From: Agrocybe praecox
Taxonomy: Eukaryota > Basidiomycota > Agaricomycetes > Agaricales > Agrocybaceae
DNA: 13,719 bases
NCBI GenBank assembly: GCA_964017145.1
Contig: CAXHKQ010000266.1
Coordinates: 1 to 13,719 of the forward strand
Direction: 5' to 3'
The translations under genes were made by a program, and so were the position numbers. The stretch's first letter is position 1. The number at the start of each line of letters is the position of its first letter. Below are positions 1-9,355 of this stretch, piece after piece. Under the pieces are notes generated by a model. That model was not told where the DNA came from. It saw only the letters and a program-made list of their open reading frames with translations, and ran no database searches.

Positions 1-1233
1 GGCCACACGTTACCAGCTGTGTAAAGTGTCTCTCGGATCTCTCGGATCGCACGCTTCGCAATGGGTGACACGCATTTGTTGCGTGCTGGTGGTTTCACAC
101 GCTTTCAGACAGCACACCACGACAATACGGCACACACATGCACGCATATGGAATTGACGTATTTCACCTGTGCGCACTCAAACACAATGGTGAAGGTGCT
201 GGCTGGTGTGCTATAAAAATTACGCGTCCCATTTGACGTCAGTATGTGCTCGCAATCGTCGGCCGCACAATTGTGCGTAGGTGCGTAATGCTTTGACACG
301 CCTATCGTGTGTCGCTTTCAGCTGATTGATAAAGATGGAGATCGCATTGCACCGGGCGACTGTGAGCATGTGTGCTGGTTATTTCCGCCTCGTTAAGCGC
401 GTCACCGCGCCCGATAACAATTAGAGGAACACCGCCGCATTTACGCGCATCGAGCGGAATGCATGCGCATAATGCGTAAAACAGTTATTATTAGATTTCA
501 GGCACGTGAATGCGCGGTGCGGGGGTTCTACACCATATTTCTATTGGTGTCAGAAGCGATAGCGCGCACACAGTTTACACGGTTCACACACTCACGCACA
601 GCGCGAGCATATTTATTATGTTGGACGAGTCGCCCGCACGTTCGACTCTGGAAATCAACCGCAATATAATTGTTCCACAGTCACATAGTACACACTATAC
701 ACTAAACAGCATTGTGCTTTGTGCTGTAGACTGACCGAGACCGACGACTGATTGTTTTCAATTACCGGCTTGGTCTGTGATAGCGAAATTTAATATCATA
801 ACCCACTCGTACACGCATACTAGTAAGCACATATATACGCGGTATCGGAAGGAAGTGAGTGTTGTGTTTGTGCGTGAGTGTCGCTTGAATACTCAATTTA
901 TCATAGTCACGCGATTTGGTGAAAGGTCCGGTCATTGGACGGTGTTTTTTCCATATTAACTTTGTATTTCTGAACATTGTCCGTAAAATGTGATTATCAA
1001 ACAGACACCAGTAAGCATCGAATGAATAATGTCTGTTATCCGTTTCATTTATATGGTCCTTCGTGCAGGATAACGATTTTACTGCGAAATTCTTCAAAAT
1101 AGCAAGAAACATTTTCTATATTCAAATTACTAATGATATGCAACAAAAAAGCTATATAATGATACGGGAATACGAAAAAATATACACACTCACCTGATTC
1201 TGATCCGAAAACTTTCTCTTCATTTCCCTCCAG
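1..1233 (+). other. 3' end of an upstream Cyclin D intron
   Basis: No coding sequence that I can recognise. The stretch ends in a pyrimidine-rich tract (1211-1230) and a CAG acceptor at 1231-1233, directly before cyclin coding sequence that starts in mid-domain. The first cyclin box and the start codon must therefore lie upstream of the window. It contains scattered GT/CA-rich words, a perfect TGACGTCA palindrome at 234-241 and a CACGTG at 503-508. Short open frames on both strands (for example 105-299 minus and 463-734 plus) have compositions dictated by the CA/GT bias and show no domain. The intron call is inferred from the exon border. I cannot exclude an alternative promoter or first exon here. 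Confidence 0.75.
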
Positions 1234-1408
1234 CAATGGGAACTGTGCGTGCTGAGCCACCTCAAGTGGGACATCTCCACCGTCACGCCGCTCGACTTCC
1301 TCGAACTCCTGCTCATCCGCTTGCCCATCCAGAACAAAAAGTGCCCGGACGTGAACACGGACAAGATCCGGAAGCATGCGCAGGCGTTCATTTCGCTGGC
1401 CGCTCGTG
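1234..1408 (+). CDS. CycD: Cyclin D, internal exon (junction of the two cyclin boxes)
   Basis: Encodes 58 codons plus one base of a D-type cyclin, the regulatory subunit that binds and activates Cdk4/6 in G1. Translation starts QWELCVLSHLKWD and runs through TPLDFLELLL to IRKHAQAFISLAAR. The E-x-x-V-L-x-x-L-K-W-D helix and the T-P-x-D-F-L-E turn are the end of cyclin box 1 and the entry to box 2. IRKHAQ-x-F is a hallmark of D-type rather than A, B or E cyclins. The acceptor is CAG at 1231-1233 after a good pyrimidine tract. The donor is G|GTGAGT at 1409. Phase is 0 at entry and 1 at exit; the leftover G joins AG of the next exon to give Glu. No start codon is expected because the N-terminal part lies off-window. 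The insect gene symbol is assigned from family recognition, without alignment. Confidence 0.93.
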
Positions 1409-2762
1409 GTGAGTAAAAGTAGCATGACATATTGATTGCAATTAATAGGGCCATTTGTCTCAATCGGAGAATCGCGCGCTGTTGATGTCAAAACGAAACG
1501 ATATGCGTATTCATTCATTGATTCTGCGCATGCGCGAGACAACCGTGCGAAACCGACATACCATTCCATTCCATTCGGCGTTGCCGGTAGGATGGTAGGT
1601 AAATAAATTGTAAGCGATCTTCGTCGTCGGCATCAAGGTCAGACCATCCATCGATGAGCGTGTGACGATGAAAAAAACAGCCACAGCCAAAGCAGCCACT
1701 GAAGGCATTCAAATAAATTAAATATCAATAAAGCGATCACGTTTTGGGGTGAGACACTCGGAGACACACGCTTGTGAATACTGCTGGTCTCTTTGGTTGG
1801 TGATCGACCGGTGTTTGGTGTCTTCGGTGTTTTGTGTCACACGAGCTGCGACAGAACGCGACTCATGTGCGGAATTTTGATTAGCTGGAGTACCGCCACA
1901 CATTTCGTCGATGCCGACGACCCAAAACATTGCAAAATCGCCGGCCGGTGCGGTGCGATGGTTTATTGTAATTATTTCGGTAGGAATCAGCGTTGGCATT
2001 CGGGTTCCAAAAGTTCCTTTATTTAAAATAATCAGTTCATTTTTCATTATTGTTATTAATATTTGATTAGTACTGAAACATCGAGTGAGTGCAATCTAGT
2101 ACGTTGGGAACCCAGTCAGGAACTTTTTGAGACGTCCAAAGGATCTACTTTATGGAACCTTCCCACTTGCTCATTTGCCAACGCTGCCAGGAATAATTTT
2201 ATGCGCGCCAGTTTTGTGTACGGAATTCTCAGGCCACCACACATTTATTGTAAGCGTTCGCGTTTACGCGGCTGCTGCCGCTGATGATGATCTCTCGTTT
2301 CCGACCGTCGTCGTTCGCGCCCCGTTTTCGGTTTCGCAGAATTGCAGTGCGCTCCTCCGCCAAAGCGATTCGTCTTTTAATTATGAATAATGGCCGGGCG
2401 ATTTGTCCGACTGTGCGCGCTCCAAAGCGACGAGGACGTCGTGGCGCATGGACTGACGTTGAGCGCCATCGGAGAAAAAAATGCAGGCGCTCCGCGCAGA
2501 GAATGACAAATAGCCTCACCTCGCATACACGCACACAAATCGGTCGACGGTTGCCGTTGCCACATGCAACATTGTATATTGCAACATGCAACATACATTT
2601 GGCGCAAATGTCCTCTGCGGTATTTTTCGCCAGTTTTGTCCGCGTTTTTTCCGCCTGCTGATTTGTCTGCCTGCCGCGAGGCTTGTTGTTAATTGTCGGC
2701 GGTGCGAGAAAAAAACTGGATCGAAACTGGCCAAGTTGCCGAGACAGATCAACAAGACATTC

Positions 2763-2798
2763 CACACACACACACACAGACATGACACATGTGTGTGT
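2763..2798. repeat. (CA)8 microsatellite followed by a short inverted GT tract
   Basis: Eight CA units at 2763-2778 are followed by a short spacer and then ATGTGTGTGT, so the two tracts can pair as a hairpin. This is typical polymorphic intronic simple sequence and no function is implied. Confidence 0.85.
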
Positions 2799-3460
2799 CG
2801 TATGTTCTGGCCGTTTGTGTGTGTGGCTGGTTAAAAGCCCTCCAGACCCCGTCAGGCCGCTTGTGGACCGGCATGTCCTCTCGAGATGCGCGAGATGCGT
2901 TTTTTTTATGTTGTCTGCAGCACATGAGCACATACATACAGTTTAGCACGCAGTCCGAGTCCCCCCATTCAGACTTTCGAGCCGCGCGTTGATGCTGCGA
3001 GTGATGCTGACCCAGCGCGCGCGAATCCTTAATGATTTCATTTGCCCTTTAAAAATAAGACGCATGTGCACATATGCGCGGACTTGCTGAGTTGCGCCGG
3101 TTGTCGGTCTCTGGCTCGCCGCGCGCTTGTTTTATTATGGCGCTGCTGCGTGCGGGAATAAAAATGCGTTCGCACGATATGTCTTCGTAAGAGCTCGCGC
3201 TCATATGTGCGCTCATATGCGAGTGTGTGGTGATGATGCTGCGCTGCGGGTCATTGTTTAACAAATGTGCCTGCGTGTGCGGCGCTCGACGACGAGCGCG
3301 AATGGTGATGATGGTCGTGTTGGTGGTTGGTGCGCTCGCGCATTCGAGTGAATTGAGTGCTGCGACGGCCGCGGCGCAAATGTGCGAATCCCAACCGACG
3401 AACCGCGCGACGCACTGAAATCATAAGCGGCGCGAATAAGACGCGGTTTTTCTACCTACC

Positions 3461-3473
3461 GCGCGCGCGCGCG
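3461..3473. repeat. Alternating GC tract
   Basis: Thirteen bases of strictly alternating G and C inside the intron. Such a tract can adopt Z-DNA in principle, but here it is simply low-complexity sequence. Confidence 0.75.
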
Positions 3474-4403
3474 AGGTGAAGTCGTCGCCGCTGCCACCGC
3501 GTCTCTGTGTAATATGTGTTTATTCATTCTCGCGGGTTCGATCGCCCGGTATTCGCGTGCTGCTCATCGAACACAGCGACCACCACAATGCAATATGATG
3601 TTGTGCTACCTTGATTCGTCGGAGTTCGTCTCCACTCTTCAAGTGTAGTGCTTTTCATAGTTGTGACATCTGCCCAAGAATTTCGCCGAGAACTTGATAC
3701 TATTTTTGTTGAAGACATTTTCTACACATTTTTATGTTGCGTTCGCTCATATTTGTTACAACATTTAGTTGGATATATATTTTGATAATAGCTTGATCAT
3801 AAAGTGTTCTTTTTATTTGACTTGCGAGTTGCTTCAGTTCGATGTCTATCGTTTCGTATCTATCGGATCGGAACATACTATAATGAAAGGTGGAGATTCA
3901 AGTTTGGAATGCATGTCTTGAACTGTTTTGTGATCGGATGATGCAATAAGCAATAATAGACCACTTATGCTTAATTTAATATTTAGCTGTCACTCATTTA
4001 TATGTGACATGTCTATGCAATGCGAGAGATTAAAATCTCAACGTCTTCAACCATACTTTTCTATGTTCCGACATTGGCCAACTACGCTGACACAAGGTAA
4101 CACACCACACGCACCATATTCGCGCAGCCGCTCAACAGTTTACCTTGGGCGGTGGCACGGCGGTGGTCGCGTGCTGGGCTTAAGCCGTGACGCGCCAGTG
4201 CGCTCAGGTAAACTTGAGCGCACGCGCGCACGTGCTCTGTGGATGCTGGGGGGACCCGCTTCGTCTGCGGATGCTGTGACGACCGTCGTCGCTTCGCTTA
4301 CACTATGCGCACTACGATGTGTGCGCGCGTGAGAAAACATCACGTTAATTGAACACAAATATTCTGCGCGACGGCGGCGGTGATTTTCTGTGCCCATTTA
4401 CGT

Positions 4404-4417
4404 GCGCGCGCGCGCGC
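4404..4417. repeat. (GC)7 dinucleotide repeat
   Basis: Seven GC units in the intron, flanked by CGT and CCGA. It sits in a GCG/CAC-rich neighbourhood and is the cause of several spurious open frames on both strands. Confidence 0.8.
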
Positions 4418-4721
4418 CGATTTATTCCGACGCGCAACACGCACGAAGCCCTCAGACCTCAGACACTCCGGTCGGCCAGACACTCTAAGTATGCGACAAA
4501 TAGGATGCGCTCCTGTGGCTAGTATGCAACAACATGCATAGCATATAGTCACGCGTCTGCATATTTGCACAATGCGTTCGAGCGTGCGGCGTGCGTGTAT
4601 TGAATGATGTCGGCGGTGTTGGTGGTGGAATGTGCATACGCAAATAAACGTGCGTACCTGCGCACACATTGTGCATGTGTACTCCATCATGTTTGCGTTC
4701 CATTGGGACGGAAGTCCAACA

Positions 4722-4741
4722 TGCGTGCGTGCGTGCGTGCG
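4722..4741. repeat. (TGCG)5 tetranucleotide microsatellite
   Basis: Five perfect TGCG units. The same tetranucleotide recurs as shorter runs nearby, for example around 4820-4840 (GCGTGCGTGCG), so the region is a diffuse TGCG-rich block. Confidence 0.85.
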
Positions 4742-5031
4742 CAGGACCTTGACTGCGATCGCGCAAGCACGCACGCACTCGACCGGCACTCAATGGTCAA
4801 CATTTCAATGGAATTCTGTGCGGCGTGCGTGCGTGCAAAGAATGTGTTTCGTCGCACGCGCACGCGCACCTCTTGCGCGACTCCGACGACTGTGAGACTG
4901 TGCGGATGATTTGCATTCGCGACGAGATAGTCTGCGTCGTAGGCCTTTTATCGGCCTTGGATTTTCGCACCGCACTCTGGCGTGGCCTTCGTGCCGGCCG
5001 GCGCGACTGCGAAATACAGCCGATCGAATAT

Positions 5032-5084
5032 AGCATAGTAATAGTCCAGCATAGTAAAGCATAGTGTAGCATAGTAAAGCATAC
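5032..5084. repeat. Decamer minisatellite, unit AGCATAGTAA
   Basis: Copies of AGCATAGTAA or one-to-two-base variants lie at 5032-5041, 5048-5057, 5058-5067 and 5068-5077, with a partial copy at 5078-5084. A 6-base spacer separates the first two. It is a short tandem array in the intron about 310 bases before the next exon. No function can be read from it. Confidence 0.85.
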
Positions 5085-5234
5085 AAACATGATACATTTT
5101 TATGCTTCACGTACATTCATCAACATGTTCATTCGATTTCCTTGCGCTGTCAAATAATTCTTATGTCCGCAAAGCAAAAACATATAAATAAATACAGTGG
5201 ATAACACATGATTCAACATGAGAACTGATGACGT

Positions 5235-5255
5235 TGATGATGATGATGATGATGA
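5235..5255. repeat. (TGA)7 trinucleotide repeat
   Basis: Seven TGA units in the intron about 140 bases upstream of the 5396 exon. A trinucleotide run of this kind can vary in length between individuals. It is outside coding sequence. Confidence 0.85.
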
Positions 5256-5395
5256 CAAGGGCTTTTGTTCATTTAACAACACTTTAAATTTCAACAATGA
5301 TTGATGCAATTCTGTGCCCTCGAATGTCTTCTTTTGCATAGTTGTACGCACATTCAACACCATTTTGATTCAACTCCTACGCCTCATTTCCGCAG

Positions 5396-5541
5396 AGCAC
5401 AACTTCTACATGTTCTCCGCCAGCACCATCGCGGCTGCCAGCATTGCGGCCTCGCTGAACGGCATGAACTGGCACATGCGCACCGGCATCCAGAGCGCCG
5501 AGCTGATGCGGCGGCTGACCGCGCTGACCGGCGTAAAACAG
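5396..5541 (+). CDS. CycD: Cyclin D, internal exon (second cyclin box)
   Basis: Encodes two bases of a split Glu codon plus 48 codons. Translation begins HNFYMFSASTIAAASIAASL and ends at GVKQ. In D cyclins the IRKHAQ helix is followed by an F-x-x-Y/M-x-P/A-S-x-I-A segment and a small-residue helix; this exon supplies exactly that, including STIAAASIAA. The following residues (NGMNWHMRTG, then SAELMRRLTALTGV) correspond to the loop and helix of the second cyclin box. The acceptor is CGCAG at 5391-5395 and the donor is CAG|GTAAGC at 5542. Entry phase 1 matches the donor of the previous exon, and exit phase is 0. Its length of 146 bases is not a multiple of three, so skipping it would break the frame. 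Confidence 0.92.
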
Positions 5542-6190
5542 GTAAGCGCACCATTCATCTGTAAATGTAACGACAATTTTTGAACGCGATATTCAAATCG
5601 AAGCGATTGTGTGTGAGAAGAGGAGCGAGTCTCACCCTGAGAAGGATGACTCATCCCGCATCAGCATACATTGTCGCCAGGCGGCCAGATGTTGAGGCCA
5701 GCAAAAAGATGACAAAAAAAACACGAGCGGAGACGCTAATCAGTTCGCGTTCGCCGCGTTCATTCAGAATGTGGGGGCCTCGCACTTTGGTGGTGGTTGC
5801 TTTTCTGCTGCCACACATGTTTCGCATTTAAATCGCCAAATTCGCGAGCACGGTCGCATACCAATTGTGCGAGCGTCTGCAAACGGCGGCGGCGACGTTT
5901 TGTTGCCGCACGCGGCCTGCATGTGTGACAATGCGCCAACACAGTGCAACGCAGTGTCGTCTGCGCTGCGCTGCGTGCGTGCACGTTCGTTTTTTGTGCA
6001 TGCACGCGGAGACGGCGGCGGATGCGCGCGCTGCGAATTGAATGAAATGCTCGCGCATACCGCTCGCGATGAGAAAGAACCGCCGAACATACAGTATAAC
6101 TCCCGGGCCATATGTGGTGCAACAATTGGGGGGCCTGAAAGTTGAGTCAAATGTACCTAGCATAAATCACTCTCCTTTTAACAAGGTTGT

Positions 6191-6290
6191 AAGTTATTTT
6201 ATTATTCCTTTTAAAACCACGTAAGATCTTTTAAGACCTTACAAGTTCTCGTAAGGCCACGTAACTAGCTTATTAGCCCTTTTTAGACCT
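6191..6290. repeat. Left copy of a 100-bp diverged direct repeat
   Basis: Aligns without gaps to 6551-6650 at an offset of exactly 360 bases. By hand count 82 of 100 positions match, and the last 30 bases (from GTAACTAGCT to TTTTAGACCT) differ at one base. The whole neighbourhood is built of recurring words such as TTAGCCCTTTT, TTAAGACC and GTAAGAT, so this copy belongs to a larger degenerate array. It is probably a fragment of an old repeat family, which I cannot name. Confidence 0.8.
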
Positions 6291-6550
6291 TTTAATACCA
6301 TTCAAGACCTTGTAACTTTTAACTAGCAAAGAAATAGACAGAACTAGAGCTATCAAGCTTCGTACGAGGTGTACGCTTGTACGCTGCATATAAACTTTAC
6401 AAGCCGGTTCGAAGTGCCTTTAAATGGACCTTTATATTTCGTGTTTAATCCAGGAAAGAACAAAGGCAAACATGCGCATCATCTTGTGGCAGAGCATGTT
6501 AGCTCTTTTATCACCTCGTCACAGAGCTTGTTAGCATTTTTATCATCCTG

Positions 6551-6650
6551 TGAATATTTTATTAGCCCTTTGATAACCTTGTAAGATATTTTAAGACCGT
6601 GCAAGTCCTTTTAAGACCACGTAACTAGCTCATTAGCCCTTTTTAGACCT
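6551..6650. repeat. Right copy of the 100-bp diverged direct repeat
   Basis: Partner of 6191-6290 with the same orientation. Just upstream (about 6498-6580) the motif repeats at a shorter period of about 32 bases: TTAGCTCTTTTATCACC, then TTAGCATTTTTATCATCC, then TTAGCCCTTTGATAACC. Divergence between units suggests an old tandem array. Confidence 0.8.
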
Positions 6651-6802
6651 CGTGGCTAGAACATTAGCTCGGTAAAACAATCTAATTTTCAACCTGCAAA
6701 AGAAAAATTAGCGGGTCGGGGCCAGTCCGTTTATTGTAAAAGACATGGAATGTATCAAACGATTAAATTATATGACATTTCCCCAAAACATTCTCGGCAT
6801 CC

Positions 6803-6828
6803 CAGAGTGAGTGTGATGTTGCACTCTG
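6803..6828. repeat. Small inverted repeat (7-bp arms)
   Basis: CAGAGTG at 6803-6809 and CACTCTG at 6822-6828 are perfect reverse complements separated by 12 bases. It is one of three such hairpins within about 250 bases. Confidence 0.6.
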
Positions 6829-6920
6829 TCCGCATGGTGTTAACTCTAACGGTCACAGGATCAGACTAAATATTTATAGACATGTTAATGCTCTAGTTCC
6901 CCATACAAAAGGTTGTCTCC

Positions 6921-6939
6921 ATGATCGTACTACGATCAT
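6921..6939. repeat. 19-bp palindrome
   Basis: ATGATCGTA and TACGATCAT flank a single central C at 6930, giving perfect 9-bp arms. It could be a dimeric protein binding site or part of a decayed mobile element. Nothing else in the sequence decides between these. Confidence 0.7.
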
Positions 6940-7019
6940 ACGCAAATTGTGAGAGTGTGTACAAGGAAATTTGGTACTCCTCGGTCACGGAGACACGCAG
7001 GCGTCACCCTGAAAATTTG

Positions 7020-7046
7020 CCACCCACTGCCGGTCATAGTGGGTGG
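7020..7046. repeat. Hairpin with 9-bp perfect arms
   Basis: CCACCCACT at 7020-7028 pairs with AGTGGGTGG at 7038-7046 across a 9-base loop. The loop and right arm contain CGGTCATAG, which recurs at about 7061-7069, so the hairpin overlaps a short direct repeat. No RNA family is recognised. Confidence 0.65.
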
Positions 7047-7897
7047 AAAATGCTGGGTGATCGGTCATAGGGATGTAAATACACTAGCCAGAACCAAAAA
7101 TCGGATAAATATATCCACCGATATATGTCGATAAAACATGACCATCATGTCAAAATTGAGTGCGAAATAATAATATGTTGGAATTAATTTTCAGTAGTAT
7201 ACTATTGCCGAACAAAATATTCGAATTCAACAATCGATACGCGAGAAATATGTCGCAGAAGTTCATAATCGATAACTATTGTTTATACTCACATCCATGC
7301 ATTTGTGTTGATAATAAATTGTCGATTGGTCTGTCAGTTCACAGTTTGTTATTTGTTTTTAGTTTGCGATAATTTGTGCGGAATCTTGTATTGCAACGGC
7401 TATTCGTCGACTGCGGCTCAACCATCGATAGCAGACACACACACTTTCGCGTAGCCTACGGCGTTATACATGTGAGCAAAGTGGCCTCCATCAAAATAAC
7501 AAGATTCAACAGAACCCGCCAGAAAGCGTTACCAAATGGCTGTAGCCGATCCGGAAGACATGCAGGTTGAGCATAGGTCTCACTGCTGATTGTGCGGCAC
7601 CAGAGAGTGTGCCAGACGCACAGCTATCGTTGCGACCGGTTCGCATAAGACTCGGGCGCCGGGACGGACATCTGCCCACAGCAGCACGTCGTATTTTATT
7701 CGTTCGAATAAATATCAACAGTGCGTATTTACTCGATGTCATTCACACCAAGTGTAAATAAAAACATTGCCATGTGGATCGTGTACGTATACGAATATGT
7801 TTGAGTGTGTGCAAAAAAGATGTTGGAGACACGTACCCTAACCTAGGGCCATATCTATAGTACTAGATCTATTGTCACAGGGCTCAAAGTGCACGAT

Positions 7898-7912
7898 CAG
7901 CAGCAGCAGCAG
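7898..7912. repeat. (CAG)5 repeat
   Basis: Five CAG units in the intron. No coding frame with a recognisable domain runs through it. Confidence 0.75.
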
Positions 7913-8069
7913 CATCGTCGGCAACGGCATCGCTATAATTATAAATTTCGGTCTCGCTGCTGCTTGCGATTCTGCTCCCCACCAGCTCTCAGTGGTGGTG
8001 GTTTTGCATGCGTGCACGCACGCTCGCGTCCGCCGCGTCCGCCAAACTTGACGCGTCGTTTCCTTTTAC

Positions 8070-8083
8070 CACACACACACACA
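8070..8083. repeat. (CA)7 microsatellite
   Basis: Seven CA units followed by CGCACGC, about 170 bases upstream of the transposon-like element. It is ordinary intronic simple sequence. Confidence 0.8.
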
Positions 8084-8263
8084 CGCACGCTGCGTGCATA
8101 AACGAGCACACAGACGCAGACGCACGCAGACCGGGGGGATTTGCACATACACCCTGTGCGTGCAGGCCTGCATGAGCGTGCCCTGATAACCGCACGCCAA
8201 GCCAACGAACATTGGCGGCGGCGGTGACTGTCTCGATTCAGACTTAATCAGGGTGTCTACTCG

Positions 8264-8337
8264 GTCAGTATACTGACAAAGTCAGTAAAAAGTCAGTATT
8301 TCGAATTCCGGTCAGTAAAGTCAGTAAAAAGTCAGTA
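8264..8337. repeat. Left subterminal GTCAGTA array of the transposon
   Basis: GTCAGTA occurs at 8264, 8281, 8292, 8311, 8320 and 8331 on the + strand. The first copy forms a perfect 14-bp palindrome with the following TACTGAC (8264-8277). Such subterminal repeats are commonly transposase-binding sites in DNA transposons; that role is inferred here. Confidence 0.8.
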
Positions 8338-8603
8338 AATTAATGAAGAGGTCAGCCAAATTTCATAGAATTCGGAGGTCAGTCATATATTTCTTGTTAT
8401 TGGATTTTTCTTTAAAAAAATCTTCCCTGCGGGGCTTTACTTTCACTGCTATTTGTTCTATAAATATTTTCCATTATTCATTTCCGGCGACTGATCGATT
8501 AATCGACCAGCAACTTTCGAATTTTTCCCAGAAAAGCCCAGGTTGATAATGATCATGAACAAAAAATAATGAGATAGTTAATTTGTTTGTGAACACATAC
8601 AAT

Positions 8604-8722
8604 TTTTATTTGGCTCGATTAGACTATTCTGAGTCCTCAAAGTTGTGCGGATTTCGTGTTTAAAAACATATTTTTTGAATAATTCGTTAAATATACTATA
8701 CATTTAACAACAAAACATAATT
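8604..8722. repeat. Diverged internal repeat of the transposon, copy 1
   Basis: The segment carries TTTATTTGGCTC, CCTCAAAGTTG, GGATTTCGTGTT and, further on, ATACTATACATTTAACAA in that order. The same ordered words recur at 9041-9210, so the element interior contains a duplicated module of roughly 120 to 170 bases. Confidence 0.7.
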
Positions 8723-8940
8723 TTACAAATGACCTCTTGACGTTAAAGTATAATTGATGATTTGGGTGAATTTGGGTGAAATCCGATCATCCATTCGCCC
8801 GCTAGACGTGATTTTAGACAGGATTTTTTTTTAATTTTTCGTTTATCTCAAAATTTCACTTTGAGCTTATATGGAAAAAATGTTCGAGTATATGTAAATG
8901 TGCATATTCGACCGGGTGATCGATTGATTGACCAAACTAT

Positions 8941-9140
8941 TTTTATTAGGCTCTATTCGGCTCTTCTAATTAATTGTTTTGACGCCTCAAAGTAGGGCAG
9001 ATTTCATGTTGTTTTTTGTTTCTTTCAATTTGGTATTTCGTTTTATTTGGCTCTATTCGGCTCTTCTAATTAGTTCTTTTGACGCCTCAAAGTTGAGCAT
9101 ATTTCATGTTTTTTGTCTTCAATTGTTTTTCATGTTTTTT
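8941..9140. repeat. 100-bp tandem duplication inside the transposon
   Basis: 8941-9040 and 9041-9140 align at an offset of exactly 100 bases. Blocks such as CTCTATTCGGCTCTTCTAAT and GACGCCTCAA are identical in both copies. The unit is the same module as the diverged copy at 8604-8722, implying an older duplication followed by a younger tandem one. Confidence 0.82.
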
Positions 9141-9335
9141 TTTTCAATTTGGTAATTCGTTGAGAGTTGGGAATACTATAGATTTAACAAAAAAATTATT
9201 TTCATCATAATTTTTTTTTCTCACCTAAATCATTGTGTTCTTCCTGATTAGGCTCAATTAATACAACTTATCCGGTAGAGATCCCTCCATTTTCAACTCT
9301 ATGGTATTTATCTTGTATGACTTATTGTCTCAGAG

Positions 9336-9355
9336 GTCAGTAAAAGTCAGTAAAT
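9336..9355. repeat. Right subterminal GTCAGTA pair
   Basis: GTCAGTA at 9336 and 9346, just inside the right terminal repeat. The orientation is the same as at the left end, not inverted, so the subterminal arrays are asymmetric relative to the inverted termini. Confidence 0.75.

Larger units (their letters stand above)
1409..5395 (+). other. Cyclin D intron, about 4.0 kb
   Basis: Bounded by GTGAGT at 1409 and CGCAG at 5391-5395, with compatible phase between the flanking exons. I see no conserved coding segment. Much of 2200-3500 and 4080-5000 is rich in GCG/TGCG/CACA words, which keeps several frames open on both strands. The predicted peptides there are Arg/Cys/His/Thr-rich and match no family I know. 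Simple repeats are listed separately. The stretch 3700-4080 is AT-rich and unremarkable. Confidence 0.85.

Noticed and set aside
1045..1569. A 174-codon minus-strand open frame overlapping the first cyclin exon
   Set aside because: It is the antisense shadow of the cyclin exon at 1234-1408 extended into intron on both sides, while the + strand reading matches a D cyclin with correct splice sites.
2229..2933. A 234-codon open frame on the minus strand, the longest in the window
   Set aside because: It runs through CA repeats and CG-rich intronic DNA, is Arg/Cys/Thr/His-rich, shows no domain, and overlaps equally open frames on the other strand.
3528..3562. GGTTCGATC word resembling a tRNA T-arm
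   Set aside because: The arms do not pair as a 5-bp stem, and no anticodon or acceptor stem can be found around it.
4140..5116. Many overlapping open frames on both strands
   Set aside because: TGCG/CACA sequence contains few stop codons in any frame. The peptides are repetitive (RARTHA-like) and unlike known proteins.
6551..6650. CRISPR-like interpretation of the regular repeats
   Set aside because: Units are degenerate and vary in length and spacing, spacers are not unique, and the host is evidently an animal.
7376..7761. Consecutive + strand open frames of about 64 codons
   Set aside because: No recognised motif, and no start or splice context. I considered a retrotransposon fragment but saw no reverse transcriptase or integrase signature.
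8343..8546. Possible transposase remnant inside the transposon
   Set aside because: A 67-codon peptide with no DDE/D-type or zinc-finger motif. The element is better described as non-autonomous.
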